This document shows, one piece after another, positions 18,158 to 27,199 of a stretch of 64,000 nt of DNA. A program made the translations under genes and the position numbers. The stretch covers positions 28,108-92,107 of the forward strand of contig NZ_AXWV01000014.1 of the NCBI RefSeq assembly GCF_000482845.1, in the 5' to 3' direction. The stretch is from Anaerobiospirillum succiniciproducens DSM 6400 (lineage in GTDB: Bacteria > Pseudomonadota > Gammaproteobacteria > Enterobacterales > Succinivibrionaceae). Under the pieces are notes generated by a model. It did no database searches, was not told the origin of the DNA, and saw nothing but the letters and a program-made list of their open reading frames with translations. Each line of letters starts with the position of its first letter. Positions within the stretch are counted from its first letter, which is position 1.

Positions 18158-18622
18158 TTATCAATAGTAACGTCAAAGCACGAAACTTTAGCAAACCAAC
18201 ACATTGAGCCTTAAGCGCTGCTACATAGCTCTGATTAACAAACAGCCCTGCCATAACATCTAGTTACAGGCTTGCAGCCATCTTAATAGCAATTAACAGC
18301 AAAAACCGCAAAGGCCGATAATGCATTCATCTGGGCATATGCTTAAGAGTCGACAAGCTGTGCGCAGATATATAACTGCAGAGTAAAGCACAGCTATTAG
18401 AAGCTACAAGTACAATGCTAGAAGCTAGTGAAGTTACTGTTCATTAAAAGCATGAAGTTAGCTAAAGCATATGCAATTTGCTTGTGCTGAAGCTAAAAGC
18501 ATAGTGAATTCTATCAATAAGATAGCGCCTAAGATAAAGCGTTGTGAGTACCATCATATGATGGCACCGATATTAGACAAGTTTGGTAAGCACCACAGTT
18601 CAAGTAAGTGAACTTAAGACAT

Positions 18623-18653
18623 AAAAAAGGCCTTGTCATTACTGACAAAGCCG
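18623..18653 (-). terminator. Terminator downstream of pepD
   Basis: On the minus strand GGCTTTGTCA and TGACAAGGCC pair around GTAA and are followed by six T. It lies about 250 bp after the pepD stop codon. Confidence 0.75.
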
Positions 18654-18900
18654 TTTTGATCTGAATATGCGCTTACGTTCTTTAACTATCGGAACGTGTA
18701 TACAGAATATCCACAAAAACTTAGCAGTCACTTAGGAAACGACTAAAAATGCAAACTTTTTTAATCAGTATCCTCAAAGATAGACAATATCGGTGTTTTT
18801 GTCAGTCCATCAAGAACATGTTTTTTGATGCAGCTAGCCTTGTCTAGTGTGGTGGCTGCATCATATTAAGTTTGTTGTGAATAGTTTATGTATAGTGCGC

Positions 18901-20397
18901 TTAGCTTAAGCGTTCTAAGGTAGCCTTTAAGATGTCATAGACCTGCTCGGTGTGCTTAACAGAGCAGCACTCATCTGGAGAGTGGGCGCAGCGTACGGTA
19001 GGGCCTAATGAAATCATCTTGAGCTTTGGATTGGCCTTAGCAAAGTAGCCAGTCTCTAAGCCAGCATGGATAGAAGTAATCTTTACATCAATACCACACT
19101 GCTTTTTGTACTCATCCTTGAGGATGTCAATGAGATCACTCTCAGTTGGGGATGTCCAGCCAAAGCTACGGCCTTGGAAACCAACCTCAACATTGTCGAG
19201 TAAGGAGCAGATGCTATCAATCTTGTCGATAACATCGTCTAAGCCATGGTCACGTAAAGAACGTGGTAACAGGGCAATAGTAATAGCATCACTCTTAGTG
19301 CGTACAGTTGAAAGGTTGCAAGAGGTCTCAACCACGCCCTTGTACTCACTAGACATACGCATTACGCCATTAGGCAGAGCACGCAGCAGTGAGATGAGGT
19401 TTTGTGATGAAGTGTAAGACAGTGCATTAGCTTGCAGCTGGCATGAGCCTAAGATAAGGTGCATCTCAGGGTCGCTATCTGAATAGAGGTCTTGATAGCG
19501 AACCATAGCAGCACGAGCAGCATCCTTAAAGCTTGCAATGGTATTAGTTGGAACAGCTAACTCTACATAAGCAGAGGATGCAATAGAGTTACGGATTTCA
19601 CCGCCGTGGAACTTCTGAATAAAGAAGTCATTAGAGTCAGAAACCTCAGCTAAGATACCGCAAATGATATCGATAGCATTACCACGACCTAAGTGAATGT
19701 CACAGCCTGAGTGACCGCCACGCAGACCTGTGAGATTTAAGGTGATTGGGGTGCAATCTACAACCTTAACGAGCTCAGGGATGAAGGTTACATTAGCATT
19801 GATGCTGCCAGCACAACCAACAAAAAGCTCGCCATGATCTTCTGAGTCTAAGTTTAAGAGGTAGTCACCTTGCAGGTACTCAGGATCTAACTCAATAGCA
19901 CCCTTCATGGAGCTTTCTTCTTCAACAGTGAAGATAGCAGTGATAGGGCCATGGCTCAGCTCTTTATCCTCTAACAGGGCGAGCATCAGGCACACGCCTA
20001 AACCATCGTCAGCACCTAAGGTGGTATTAGTAGCGGTGATATATGGACCCTCGCAGATCTCAAGCATCTTCTTGTTTACATCTGCAGTATTCTCATCCAT
20101 ATAACGAGGGACGATAGGATCTACTTTAAAGTTGTGCTCATAGCCATTGCGAGCAACAGGAACCATATCGATATGGCCCTGTAAAATAAGAGATGGGCTA
20201 TTCTCACGACCAGCTGAGGCCTTTTTCTTGAGAATTACGTTACCGCACTCTTCAAGCTCACACTCAAGACCATGTTGCTGAGCAAAGTTAATAAGATACT
20301 TAGCAACACCACGCTCATTGCCTGATGGATGTGGAATATTGCATAGGTTTTGGAAGTGTGTGAAGACAGCCTGAGGGGCCAGATCTTTAATTTCCAT
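18901..20397 (-). CDS. pepD: Aminoacyl-histidine dipeptidase (Xaa-His dipeptidase)
   Basis: M20-family zinc peptidase that splits dipeptides such as carnosine in the cytoplasm. The 498-residue product (E. coli 485) begins MEIKDLAPQAVFTHFQ. The ATG at 20397 has AGGATC upstream and matches the family start, unlike the in-frame codon at 20439. Metal ligands are visible in LQGHIDMVP, LGADDGLGV, the catalytic EEESSM and NLDSED. The dimerisation (lid) domain contains GLRGGHSGCDIHLGRGNA. The C-terminal HSPDECCSV supplies the last ligand. Monocistronic. Confidence 0.95.
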   Translation of the reverse strand: MEIKDLAPQAVFTHFQNLCNIPHPSGNERGVAKYLINFAQQHGLECELEECGNVILKKKASAGRENSPSLILQGHIDMVPVARNGYEHNFKVDPIVPRYMDENTADVNKKMLEICEGPYITATNTTLGADDGLGVCLMLALLEDKELSHGPITAIFTVEEESSMKGAIELDPEYLQGDYLLNLDSEDHGELFVGCAGSINANVTFIPELVKVVDCTPITLNLTGLRGGHSGCDIHLGRGNAIDIICGILAEVSDSNDFFIQKFHGGEIRNSIASSAYVELAVPTNTIASFKDAARAAMVRYQDLYSDSDPEMHLILGSCQLQANALSYTSSQNLISLLRALPNGVMRMSSEYKGVVETSCNLSTVRTKSDAITIALLPRSLRDHGLDDVIDKIDSICSLLDNVEVGFQGRSFGWTSPTESDLIDILKDEYKKQCGIDVKITSIHAGLETGYFAKANPKLKMISLGPTVRCAHSPDECCSVKHTEQVYDILKATLERLS

Positions 20398-21691
20398 ACT
20401 TGAGATCCTAAAGAGACGGTGATCTAAGCAACAGCACATAGATGCCGTTCGTTAAACACATCGTGTTCTCAAAACATAAAGAGCACAAAGAGAACGGTAT
20501 GATAGAGTTTAAGCAAGTCTTTGACAAGCAAAAACGTGTCTATTTTTCCCCTTGGCTACCAATGGTTCGGGCCATTATACCGCCGCTAGATATCAAATGA
20601 TCCCAATAGCGCAACCAAATTGATATAGCTCATATAAATGCCGTTTCAGTGCAAATGACAATCAGGTATAAGACACAACGAAAACTCTTTTATTGCCAAA
20701 GTAGATGCTTATATGGAATCTCGTTGTATAGCAAAATGGCTCTAGTGAAAACACTAAGATTTGTTTCCCAATAACTATGGCATTGCCAAAGGCCATAGCA
20801 TGAGCTTGCGCTGCCTAAAGGCGTGCTTTACATGCCAAATTAGCAATAAAGTTATGACTAGGCGTTCACGCAAAAGAAAAAGGCCGTTAATACAAGTAAG
20901 AGGCAGTTCAATGTGCTATGGCCAAATTACATTTTGCTATGAGCAAAGTACATCTTGCTATATCTTAAGTCCACTTTGGATAGTTGAGCTGTTTGCTCAA
21001 CGACCTAAACATAGATAGGTACTGGCACTTGTAAGTGCCTGCAGTGCTTAACTTTAACCATGCTTATTTATGAATCTTCTATTAGCTTGCACTGTAGGCT
21101 TTGGCATTGCTGCCACGATTGCCTTGCTCAAAAATGATGACTGCATCTAATGAAGACTAAGGGCTCTAAACATCTTTAGAACTTGGCACTTTTCTTAAAA
21201 CATAAGCTTGAGCACAACTGATAAGCACTGATCTTAGATGTTCAAAAGAAGAGTGTTTCTCTTGCATCAGCAAAACTTAAGTAAATAGCTTTGAAATGGC
21301 GATTCGTACCTAAGGGGGCGATGATCTCTTACACCTTGTTTTGTAAGAATAGATGTGACATAAGAATGTAAAGATGTAACTATAGTGACTACAAAATCCG
21401 CTATACATCGACGGTGTAGAGATTGATTGAAAAAATGTGATCTGCAACAAGTAGATCTCAAATTAGCTAATCTAGGTACATATATATAGCCTATACTCAA
21501 AGCTAAGAGACATAGTCTTAGGACTATTTTTTCATCCACTTCTGTAGACAAGGCATAAATCTAAGTTAATTAGACACAGTCTTTGGATCTTAATGAAATC
21601 TGTATATACATAAGCCGTTTAGCGACATCATGCGCCGCTATGTAATAGTTAAAACGGTGTTGATTGCCCATTTAGGGCCATAGGAGCCTTT
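20398..21691. other. Long spacer between pepD and the lipoprotein gene
   Basis: About 1.3 kb without a credible gene. Short open frames at 20761-21018 (plus) and 21267-21551 (minus) lack ribosome-binding sites and any family resemblance. Divergent promoters are expected here but none is convincing. Confidence 0.4.
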
Positions 21692-22165
21692 ATGATAATA
21701 AGAGCTTTTGCATTCTCTCCAATTCGCTACATCATGATGCTGTTCGCAGCCTTTGTGGTTGCATTTACCACAAGTGGTTGTGGTATGAGCTCAGACGATT
21801 ACGTAGGTACCTGGATGGGACTTGATCAACATGGTGGCAACTCTCATGTATATCAGTACGAAATCGAAACTAGCGAAGATGGAGAAGGCTACATTATTCG
21901 TGTTACTCAGTTTAATTACAATGTCGATATGACACAGACAACTGCAGTATGGAAAGAGTCTGCTCCTCACTTCTTTAGAGCACGACTTGATAAGGGCAAC
22001 TTAGTCTCAGACATTGGTGTGATTAAAGCCGATCCTGCTAACTTCAGATTGCTTTATGGCAACATTCCTTTAGTACGTAAAGCTAAGAACACTGAGCTCA
22101 AGCTTAAGTATGTTGTTCGTGGTGAAGTTGAAGCTAAGTACCCAGGTATTGAAGTCTTAGACTAG
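21692..22165 (+). CDS. Putative small lipoprotein of unknown function
   Basis: A 157-residue protein whose family I do not recognise. The N-terminus MIIRAFAFSPIRYIMMLFAAFVVAFTTSGC is a lipoprotein signal peptide: a basic region, a hydrophobic core, and lipobox TSGC with Cys about residue 30. Residues after the Cys are GMSSDD, without Asp at +2, so transfer to the outer membrane would be expected. The mature part (about 127 residues) begins DDYVGTWMGLDQHGGNSHVYQYEI, resembling small beta-barrel domains seen in other lipoproteins. AGGAG lies seven bases before the ATG and a strong terminator follows, so it is a real single-gene unit. Confidence 0.75.
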   Translation: MIIRAFAFSPIRYIMMLFAAFVVAFTTSGCGMSSDDYVGTWMGLDQHGGNSHVYQYEIETSEDGEGYIIRVTQFNYNVDMTQTTAVWKESAPHFFRARLDKGNLVSDIGVIKADPANFRLLYGNIPLVRKAKNTELKLKYVVRGEVEAKYPGIEVLD

Positions 22166-22222
22166 TTTGACTGAACGCTTAGTTAATTAGTCCTTGCACT
22201 AGGGATTATTTTTTAATAAAAG

Positions 22223-22245
22223 AAGGCAGCTTAGGCTGCCTTTTT
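22223..22245 (+). terminator. Intrinsic terminator of the lipoprotein gene
   Basis: AAGGCAGC and GCTGCCTT pair around TTAG and run into five T, 60 bp after the stop codon. Confidence 0.85.
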
Positions 22246-22375
22246 GGATCTTGTGCCAACCAAAAATAAGTCAGCAAACGCCACGCCTCACTACCATCTA
22301 TGCGGCTATATATGCTGCAGAACATAAGCCTTAGAACCAAACAGCAATTCATCACAAAATTAGTACCATAGCGCC

Positions 22376-22595
22376 ATGGTCTTGAGGGGATAGCTATAGG
22401 TTCATAGCGACGTGATCTTGAGGGGATCGCTATAGGTTCATAGCGCCGTGATCTTGAGGATATGGCAATAGGTTCATAGCGCCTTGATCTTGAGGGGATA
22501 GCTATAGGCTCTTACCGCTGTGATCTTTATTGTGTCGCTACGAGCCTTATGGGCGTGATCTTAGGTAGGCGTGCGATGATCTTGTGATCTTAAGA
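22376..22595. repeat. GATC-containing tandem array, period 36 bp
   Basis: TGATCTT recurs near 22412, 22449, 22486, 22521, 22556, 22578 and 22586. The three best units are 36 bp long and hold GTGATCTTGAGG, GCTATAGGTTCATAGCG. GCCGTGATCT is exact at 22445. The array lies between two convergent genes, the same setting as the array at 8.2 kb, with which it shares only the GATC core. Confidence 0.85.
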
Positions 22596-22868
22596 TATTT
22601 GGTGCTGCTCAATTTGAGCTTTGGGCTAAATGCCATTGCAACAACTAATAATATTGGGTGTCGTCACCTTGGAAGATGCTCATGCCTAGTTTGAGGCGTG
22701 ATTGGCTATGACGAATCGTACTCATGACAATAGTGCTTAGCTGCAAATGAGCAGTGCTTTTTAGTGAGGGAAAAGTTAGAAGATGTATGCTTTAGAAGAT
22801 TGGATGGATTGATATAGCCCGTATGTGCGGGCGCTGATGGGGCTTTAGTGTGGCAATAAGGGGCGCAC

Positions 22869-22902
22869 AAAAAAAAGTAAGGCAGGTACTATGACCTGCC
22901 TA
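22869..22902 (-). terminator. Terminator of the transposase-like small gene
   Basis: On the minus strand GGCAGGT and ACCTGCC pair around CATAGT and are followed by TTACTTTTTTTT. It lies within 10 bp of the stop codon at 22911. Confidence 0.85.
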
Positions 22903-22910
22903 GAAGATAG

Positions 22911-23312
22911 CTATTTCTTATCAGAGAAATCTGCGCTATCTGCTGCCTCAGATTCTGCTTTTTGCATGCTGAGGTTTTCTCTAAGATTCTTGAGAGACTT
23001 CATAGCTTCAAGATCTTTCTTACGACGAACCAGCTTTGGAATGAAAACCAAACGCTGTGGACCGTCAGAGCGGTATACATGGTAACGCTTGAGGCCTGGG
23101 TACTGTCTTAAGAACTCCTCGTAGAATTCGATAAGACCATATTTTTCCTTGCCCTGTACGCGACCAACGGAAGTAGAGCTTACACGAACTGAACGCTTAC
23201 GATCAGCATCCCATCTGTTCTGGTAAGTACATACGTAGTATCCGCGATTGGAATCGCCGTTCGCAATGAGCGGAGGAATGTCTGGAAGCTTGTTTTGGTT
23301 ATCTTGAGTCAT
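22911..23312 (-). CDS. Small protein resembling the N-terminal region of an IS transposase
   Basis: A 133-residue product starting MTQDNQNKLPDIPPL. The central part (GYYVCTYQNRWDADRKRSVRV, SVGRVQGKEKYG, FYEEF) looks like the N-terminal segment of IS1634/IS4-like transposases, where a Tyr-rich strand and a K/R-rich turn precede the catalytic domain. The DDE catalytic region is absent. After FIPKLVRRKKDLEAM comes a helical charged tail ending in its own stop, immediately followed by a terminator, so it is not simply cut by a frameshift. It may be an IS remnant or a stand-alone protein derived from one. No inverted repeats or target duplications are visible. Confidence 0.5.
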   Translation of the reverse strand: MTQDNQNKLPDIPPLIANGDSNRGYYVCTYQNRWDADRKRSVRVSSTSVGRVQGKEKYGLIEFYEEFLRQYPGLKRYHVYRSDGPQRLVFIPKLVRRKKDLEAMKSLKNLRENLSMQKAESEAADSADFSDKK

Positions 23313-24510
23313 ATGTTTATCCAGTCGTGAACTACCTTCAAGCAAAAGCTTGTGTGGTTTCCTACTTCATCGAGACGGTGCTCTCCGTAGGCGTCGTTGA
23401 GGGCTGCTTTTAGCAACTCTCTTTAGGTTTGGCACGTCCCCGTACCTACCTTGCATATCTTGTAACGTACAAACTTACGTTAGTTTAACTTTGGCATTGT
23501 CAAATCATCTTAAAAAGCAAGATGGAACATGTCGAGCAAAATAGCGTAGAGATGGGATTACTCTGCACTAACAATAAACAAGATAAGCAATTATCAGCTC
23601 GTACTTAAGCAGCGTTCTATGTAAGGGCATGGCCTTAAGGCTATTGTATCAGCTTTGAAATAAAGTAACACAATTTTCTTTACAAAGAATATTGCTTAGA
23701 AGCACTCGCTTTCTGATTAAGTTTTTTTTAGGTACTTGGAAAAATTGGTGCCATAGGTACATGGCACTTGTAGAAGTTAAATCGTACAAGCAGCAAACGC
23801 TTGTTATGGGCATTGCTGAGAGACAGAAATGCTCAAGATTTAGTTTGATATTGTACGGCAAAAATGATGTGAAGTGGGAAAAATTGATCTTTTTGTTTGA
23901 TATTTCTTTGCCACAGCACGTTCATGTTGCTACTTAATAGCATAACTAGATATAGAGTTTCATTGCATATATGCCATTAATTTATGTTTTAAAAATGTGA
24001 TGCAGTGTTGCAAATTTTCATCATCTTATGCTCTAAGAAAGCCATGTCTAACTGAATTTTAAGAAAAGTTTCAACACTAAGATTATAGCTATGCACAAGA
24101 GTTGTTCATTTGCATATTATTGCGGCTCGATCATCACTACCTACATCATGGTTGGTTCCATAGCTATCACATAGTTATCATAGATTAGCCTGAAAATAAG
24201 TCACATAGTTGATTGAGAAATGCTAAACATGATAAATAAGCCAAATTTGCTAATCTTATACTTTGAAGCTATGTATCTATTTGAATTAAGGTGATGGTTT
24301 TAAATGATCAGTAACGCTTAAGAATTATGCGTTTGATGATCTAAATTAAGTCATGCTGCTTAGTGCAAATGAGATGTTTCATGAGGTCAAGCAAATTTGA
24401 CTATTTACCTAGCAAAGTTAGTGTGTGCTATCTAGCGTTACCTTAACAAGCCATCTATGTGCTATCTAGGCCCGAGAGCAGAGCGATTGCAAAGCAAGGT
24501 CGTGCACATT
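23313..24510. other. Long AT-rich spacer
   Basis: About 1.2 kb with no convincing gene. An open frame at 23692-23937 (plus, 81 codons) has no clear ribosome-binding site or family resemblance and is left uncalled. Confidence 0.4.
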
Positions 24511-24649
24511 GCTAAGCAAAGAGGTTTTAGCTGTTTAGTGTGCTGTAGCTTTCTAGGTTAAGAGCTCTTAGCAACTTATTTTGTTGTAGTTTTCTAAGCG
24601 AAGAGCTCTTAGCAATTTAGTTTGTTGTAGCAGCTAAGAGCTCTTTGCG
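24511..24649. repeat. Tandem array with palindromic core, period about 40 bp
   Basis: Three and a half units downstream of the ABC operon. The two best units (24550-24589, 24590-24630) contain the perfect palindrome AAGAGCTCTT followed by AGCAA and TTTGTTGTAG. The outer copies are degenerate. It sits 24 bp from the stop codon at 24673. Confidence 0.75.
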
Positions 24650-24672
24650 AATGATAAGGTTAGGTCTATTAG

Positions 24673-25779
24673 TTAGCCAAGCTTGCCTCTAAACAAGGCT
24701 ACAGCTGTACCCATACTTAGAGCGCCTAAGCCAAAGAGCGGGATCAAGAGATGAATAACATTCATAAGTTCTTGGCCCTCTAAGTAGATGCGTCTTAACG
24801 CCTCTAATCCATAGTAAAAAGGGTTCACTAAAGTAAAGTACTGCATCAGCTCAGGCATAGCTGAGCGTGGGGTAATCATGCCTGAGAGAATGATTGATGG
24901 CAGCACAATGGTAAATGAGATTACTACCGATTGTTGTGAGGTGGAAGATAGCGCCGATATGGCCAATCCAATGCCCACAGTACAAAGACTAAAAGTGGAG
25001 ATGACAAAGATAAAAGAGAAGAAGTTGCCTTGGAAAGCAATGTCAAACCACAGTACGCAAATTAAGAAGAGTGCTAATCCTTGAGTAATGGCGACAATGG
25101 TTGGTGGCAGTGCTTTACCAATTAAGATCTCCACTGGATTAAGTGGAGCTAAAAGCATCATGTCAAAGGTGCCTTCTTCTCTTTCGCGAGACACCGACAA
25201 GGAAGAGAGCATCATTACTTGAATCATAGACAAGGCTAGGATCATGCCGGTAAGAATGCTGTACTGCGTGATGTTGTTGACGTTGTACAGATAGCGGTGC
25301 TCAACACTGATGCCACCATAGATGCCTTTAATCTGTTTTTGCTCATTGTTATAAGACGCAACAATACTTTGCACATATGAAGCTGCAGTATTAGCTGAGG
25401 CTGTATTGCGAGCATCAGTAGCAATGAAAATAGTCTTGGTCTTATGAAAGTCAGAGGCGATAAAAATACCAAGCAAAGCATCGCCATGATCTAGCGTTTG
25501 CTTATAGCACAGCTCATCTTTGCAGTACTTAACTTGAGCAAAAGCAGGGCTATTGCTGACGCGTCTAACGATCTCAGTTGCCACCTTGTCATTGCTATCT
25601 TGGTAGATAACAAAAGGTACATGCTCTAGATTAAAAGTTGCACCATAGCCAAAGAGAATTGACTGAATGATGATAGGTAACACCAAGATCTTACGTGTGC
25701 CTTTATCCATCAGCATCACAACAAATTCTTTGTAGATCAAGGCCATGAGGCGCGTAAAAGCTAACTGAAAGTTACTCAT
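24673..25779 (-). CDS. ybhR: ABC-2 type exporter permease, YbhR-like
   Basis: Inner-membrane permease of 368 residues, the same length as E. coli YbhR. It has an N-terminal helix (KILVLPIIIQSILFGYGATFN), a large extracytoplasmic domain (about 50-175), then five helices. The ABC-2 signature region SLSVSREREEGTFDMMLLAPL precedes the transport helices. ATG follows AGGGTAGCA. It overlaps the upstream permease by 8 bp and is the last gene of a four-gene exporter operon (adaptor, double ATPase, two permeases). The substrate cannot be read from sequence; E. coli YbhGFSR is linked to drug and cation export. Confidence 0.88.
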   Translation of the reverse strand: MSNFQLAFTRLMALIYKEFVVMLMDKGTRKILVLPIIIQSILFGYGATFNLEHVPFVIYQDSNDKVATEIVRRVSNSPAFAQVKYCKDELCYKQTLDHGDALLGIFIASDFHKTKTIFIATDARNTASANTAASYVQSIVASYNNEQKQIKGIYGGISVEHRYLYNVNNITQYSILTGMILALSMIQVMMLSSLSVSREREEGTFDMMLLAPLNPVEILIGKALPPTIVAITQGLALFLICVLWFDIAFQGNFFSFIFVISTFSLCTVGIGLAISALSSTSQQSVVISFTIVLPSIILSGMITPRSAMPELMQYFTLVNPFYYGLEALRRIYLEGQELMNVIHLLIPLFGLGALSMGTAVALFRGKLG

Positions 25780-27199
25780 TGCTACCCTCCTTTTTGAGCT
25801 CAGATTGTCTATCTTGGCTTAGCTCTGATCTTTGCTCGTGCTGACTGTTCTGATCTTTTAGATGACTGCTATGATCTTGTAGATGACTGATGTGATCGTG
25901 TAGCTGACTGCTCTTGCCTTGCTGCTGATTGTTTTTAGCTTGGCTATCATTGTTGCCTATTGTGATGTCTTTTGCTTGTGGCGATGGAGTAGCTGCAATG
26001 AGTTTGGTAGGCGGAGTGCGCTTAAACTCGCCGTGTAAAACTAGGTAGCATGCTCCACTGAGAATGGCCGCAAAGATCAGCATGATAAATAGGTTTTTGA
26101 AGATGATGTCTTCACTGCCACCCGATAAAAAGCAGATCTTGGCCGACTCTACAGCATAGGTTGGCGGAAAGAGGTGCGCGATAAATGAGATCGCAGGGGC
26201 GATAGCTCGCAAGTCAAAGACGGCACCTGAGAGCAAGATAGACGGTAAGAAGCTCAAAATGATGGCAAACTCAGATGCGAGGAACTGATTTTTAGCAATG
26301 GCAGAAATTAGAAGACCAAGCATAACTGAGACATACAGATACACTGCCATAGTTAGGATGAATAAGATCGCCGATCCTCTAAAGGGCAGATTGTACATAA
26401 GCATGGCGCTGAGTATGGCAAATACTGCTCCTAAGATTGAGAGTAAGTAGTACGGCACGATCTTAGAGATCAAAAACTCTGCTGCATTGATATTGGTAGC
26501 CTTTAAGCCAGTGATAGTACCGCGCTCAAACTCTCGAGCGATCACGATAGAGCACATGAATGCAGACATAAGCGTAACGACACCGACAAGCTGTCCTGAG
26601 AGCAAATACCATGTGGAGGTATTGGCCTCGTTAAACCAATTGCGGGTGGTTATTTGTACTTCTTTGTATGCAGCATTAGCTAATGAGCCCGATGCCTGTG
26701 CATTTTGCGCATTCATGCTTCTAATGTAGCTTACCTGTCTACTAACTCCTTTAAGTGCAGGGCCAGATAGCACTAGAGCCTCAAGATAAGACTTAGCTGC
26801 AGTTGCTGCCTGTGAGTCAGAACCATTGAGCGTAATCATGATAGAGCCTTTATGGTGGAGAGCTCTTTGCGAAAGATTTGGTGGCACCACAATGTAGGCT
26901 GCAATGTCATGATCTAGCAGCATCTTTTGAGCATCTAACTCGTTATTAACAGTACTAAGCTCAAAGTAGTCTGATCCTGCTATAGCAAAAGCTATTTCTT
27001 TAGAGATAGGATCATCGATCTTGTCTGTCACCAATGCTACTGCCACTGGCTTGACGTCCATACGCATGCCGGCACCGTAGAGCACTACGAGCAGCAATGG
27101 AATTACAAAAGCCACAATCAGCACTGACTTATCAGCAAGGATTTGCTTTAGCTCTTTGAAAACAAGAGCTTGTATATGGGAAAGATTAACTAAAGACAT
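25772..27199 (-). CDS. ybhS: ABC-2 type exporter permease, YbhS-like, with repeat-derived tail
   Basis: Permease of 475 residues (E. coli YbhS 377). The membrane part is standard: an N-terminal helix (VLIVAFVIPLLLVVLYGAGM), an extracytoplasmic domain, the motif MCSIVIAREFERGTITGLKATN, and further helices. From about residue 390 the protein continues in a Gln/Asn/His/Ser-rich tail of about 80 residues with repeats such as HDHISHLQDHSSHLKDQ. The DNA under this tail is a run of TGATCTT repeats every 21-25 bp, like the intergenic GATC arrays. The start codon overlaps the stop of the ATPase gene (TGATG), indicating translational coupling. Confidence 0.87.
   Translation of the reverse strand: MSLVNLSHIQALVFKELKQILADKSVLIVAFVIPLLLVVLYGAGMRMDVKPVAVALVTDKIDDPISKEIAFAIAGSDYFELSTVNNELDAQKMLLDHDIAAYIVVPPNLSQRALHHKGSIMITLNGSDSQAATAAKSYLEALVLSGPALKGVSRQVSYIRSMNAQNAQASGSLANAAYKEVQITTRNWFNEANTSTWYLLSGQLVGVVTLMSAFMCSIVIAREFERGTITGLKATNINAAEFLISKIVPYYLLSILGAVFAILSAMLMYNLPFRGSAILFILTMAVYLYVSVMLGLLISAIAKNQFLASEFAIILSFLPSILLSGAVFDLRAIAPAISFIAHLFPPTYAVESAKICFLSGGSEDIIFKNLFIMLIFAAILSGACYLVLHGEFKRTPPTKLIAATPSPQAKDITIGNNDSQAKNNQQQGKSSQLHDHISHLQDHSSHLKDQNSQHEQRSELSQDRQSELKKEGSNE

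Noticed and set aside
20761..21018. 85-codon open frame upstream of the lipoprotein gene
   Set aside because: No ribosome-binding site, no recognisable domain, composition like the surrounding AT-rich spacer.
23692..23937. 81-codon open frame in the spacer after the transposase-like gene
   Set aside because: Overlaps an open frame on the other strand, lacks a Shine-Dalgarno, and shows no family resemblance; a gene remnant cannot be excluded.
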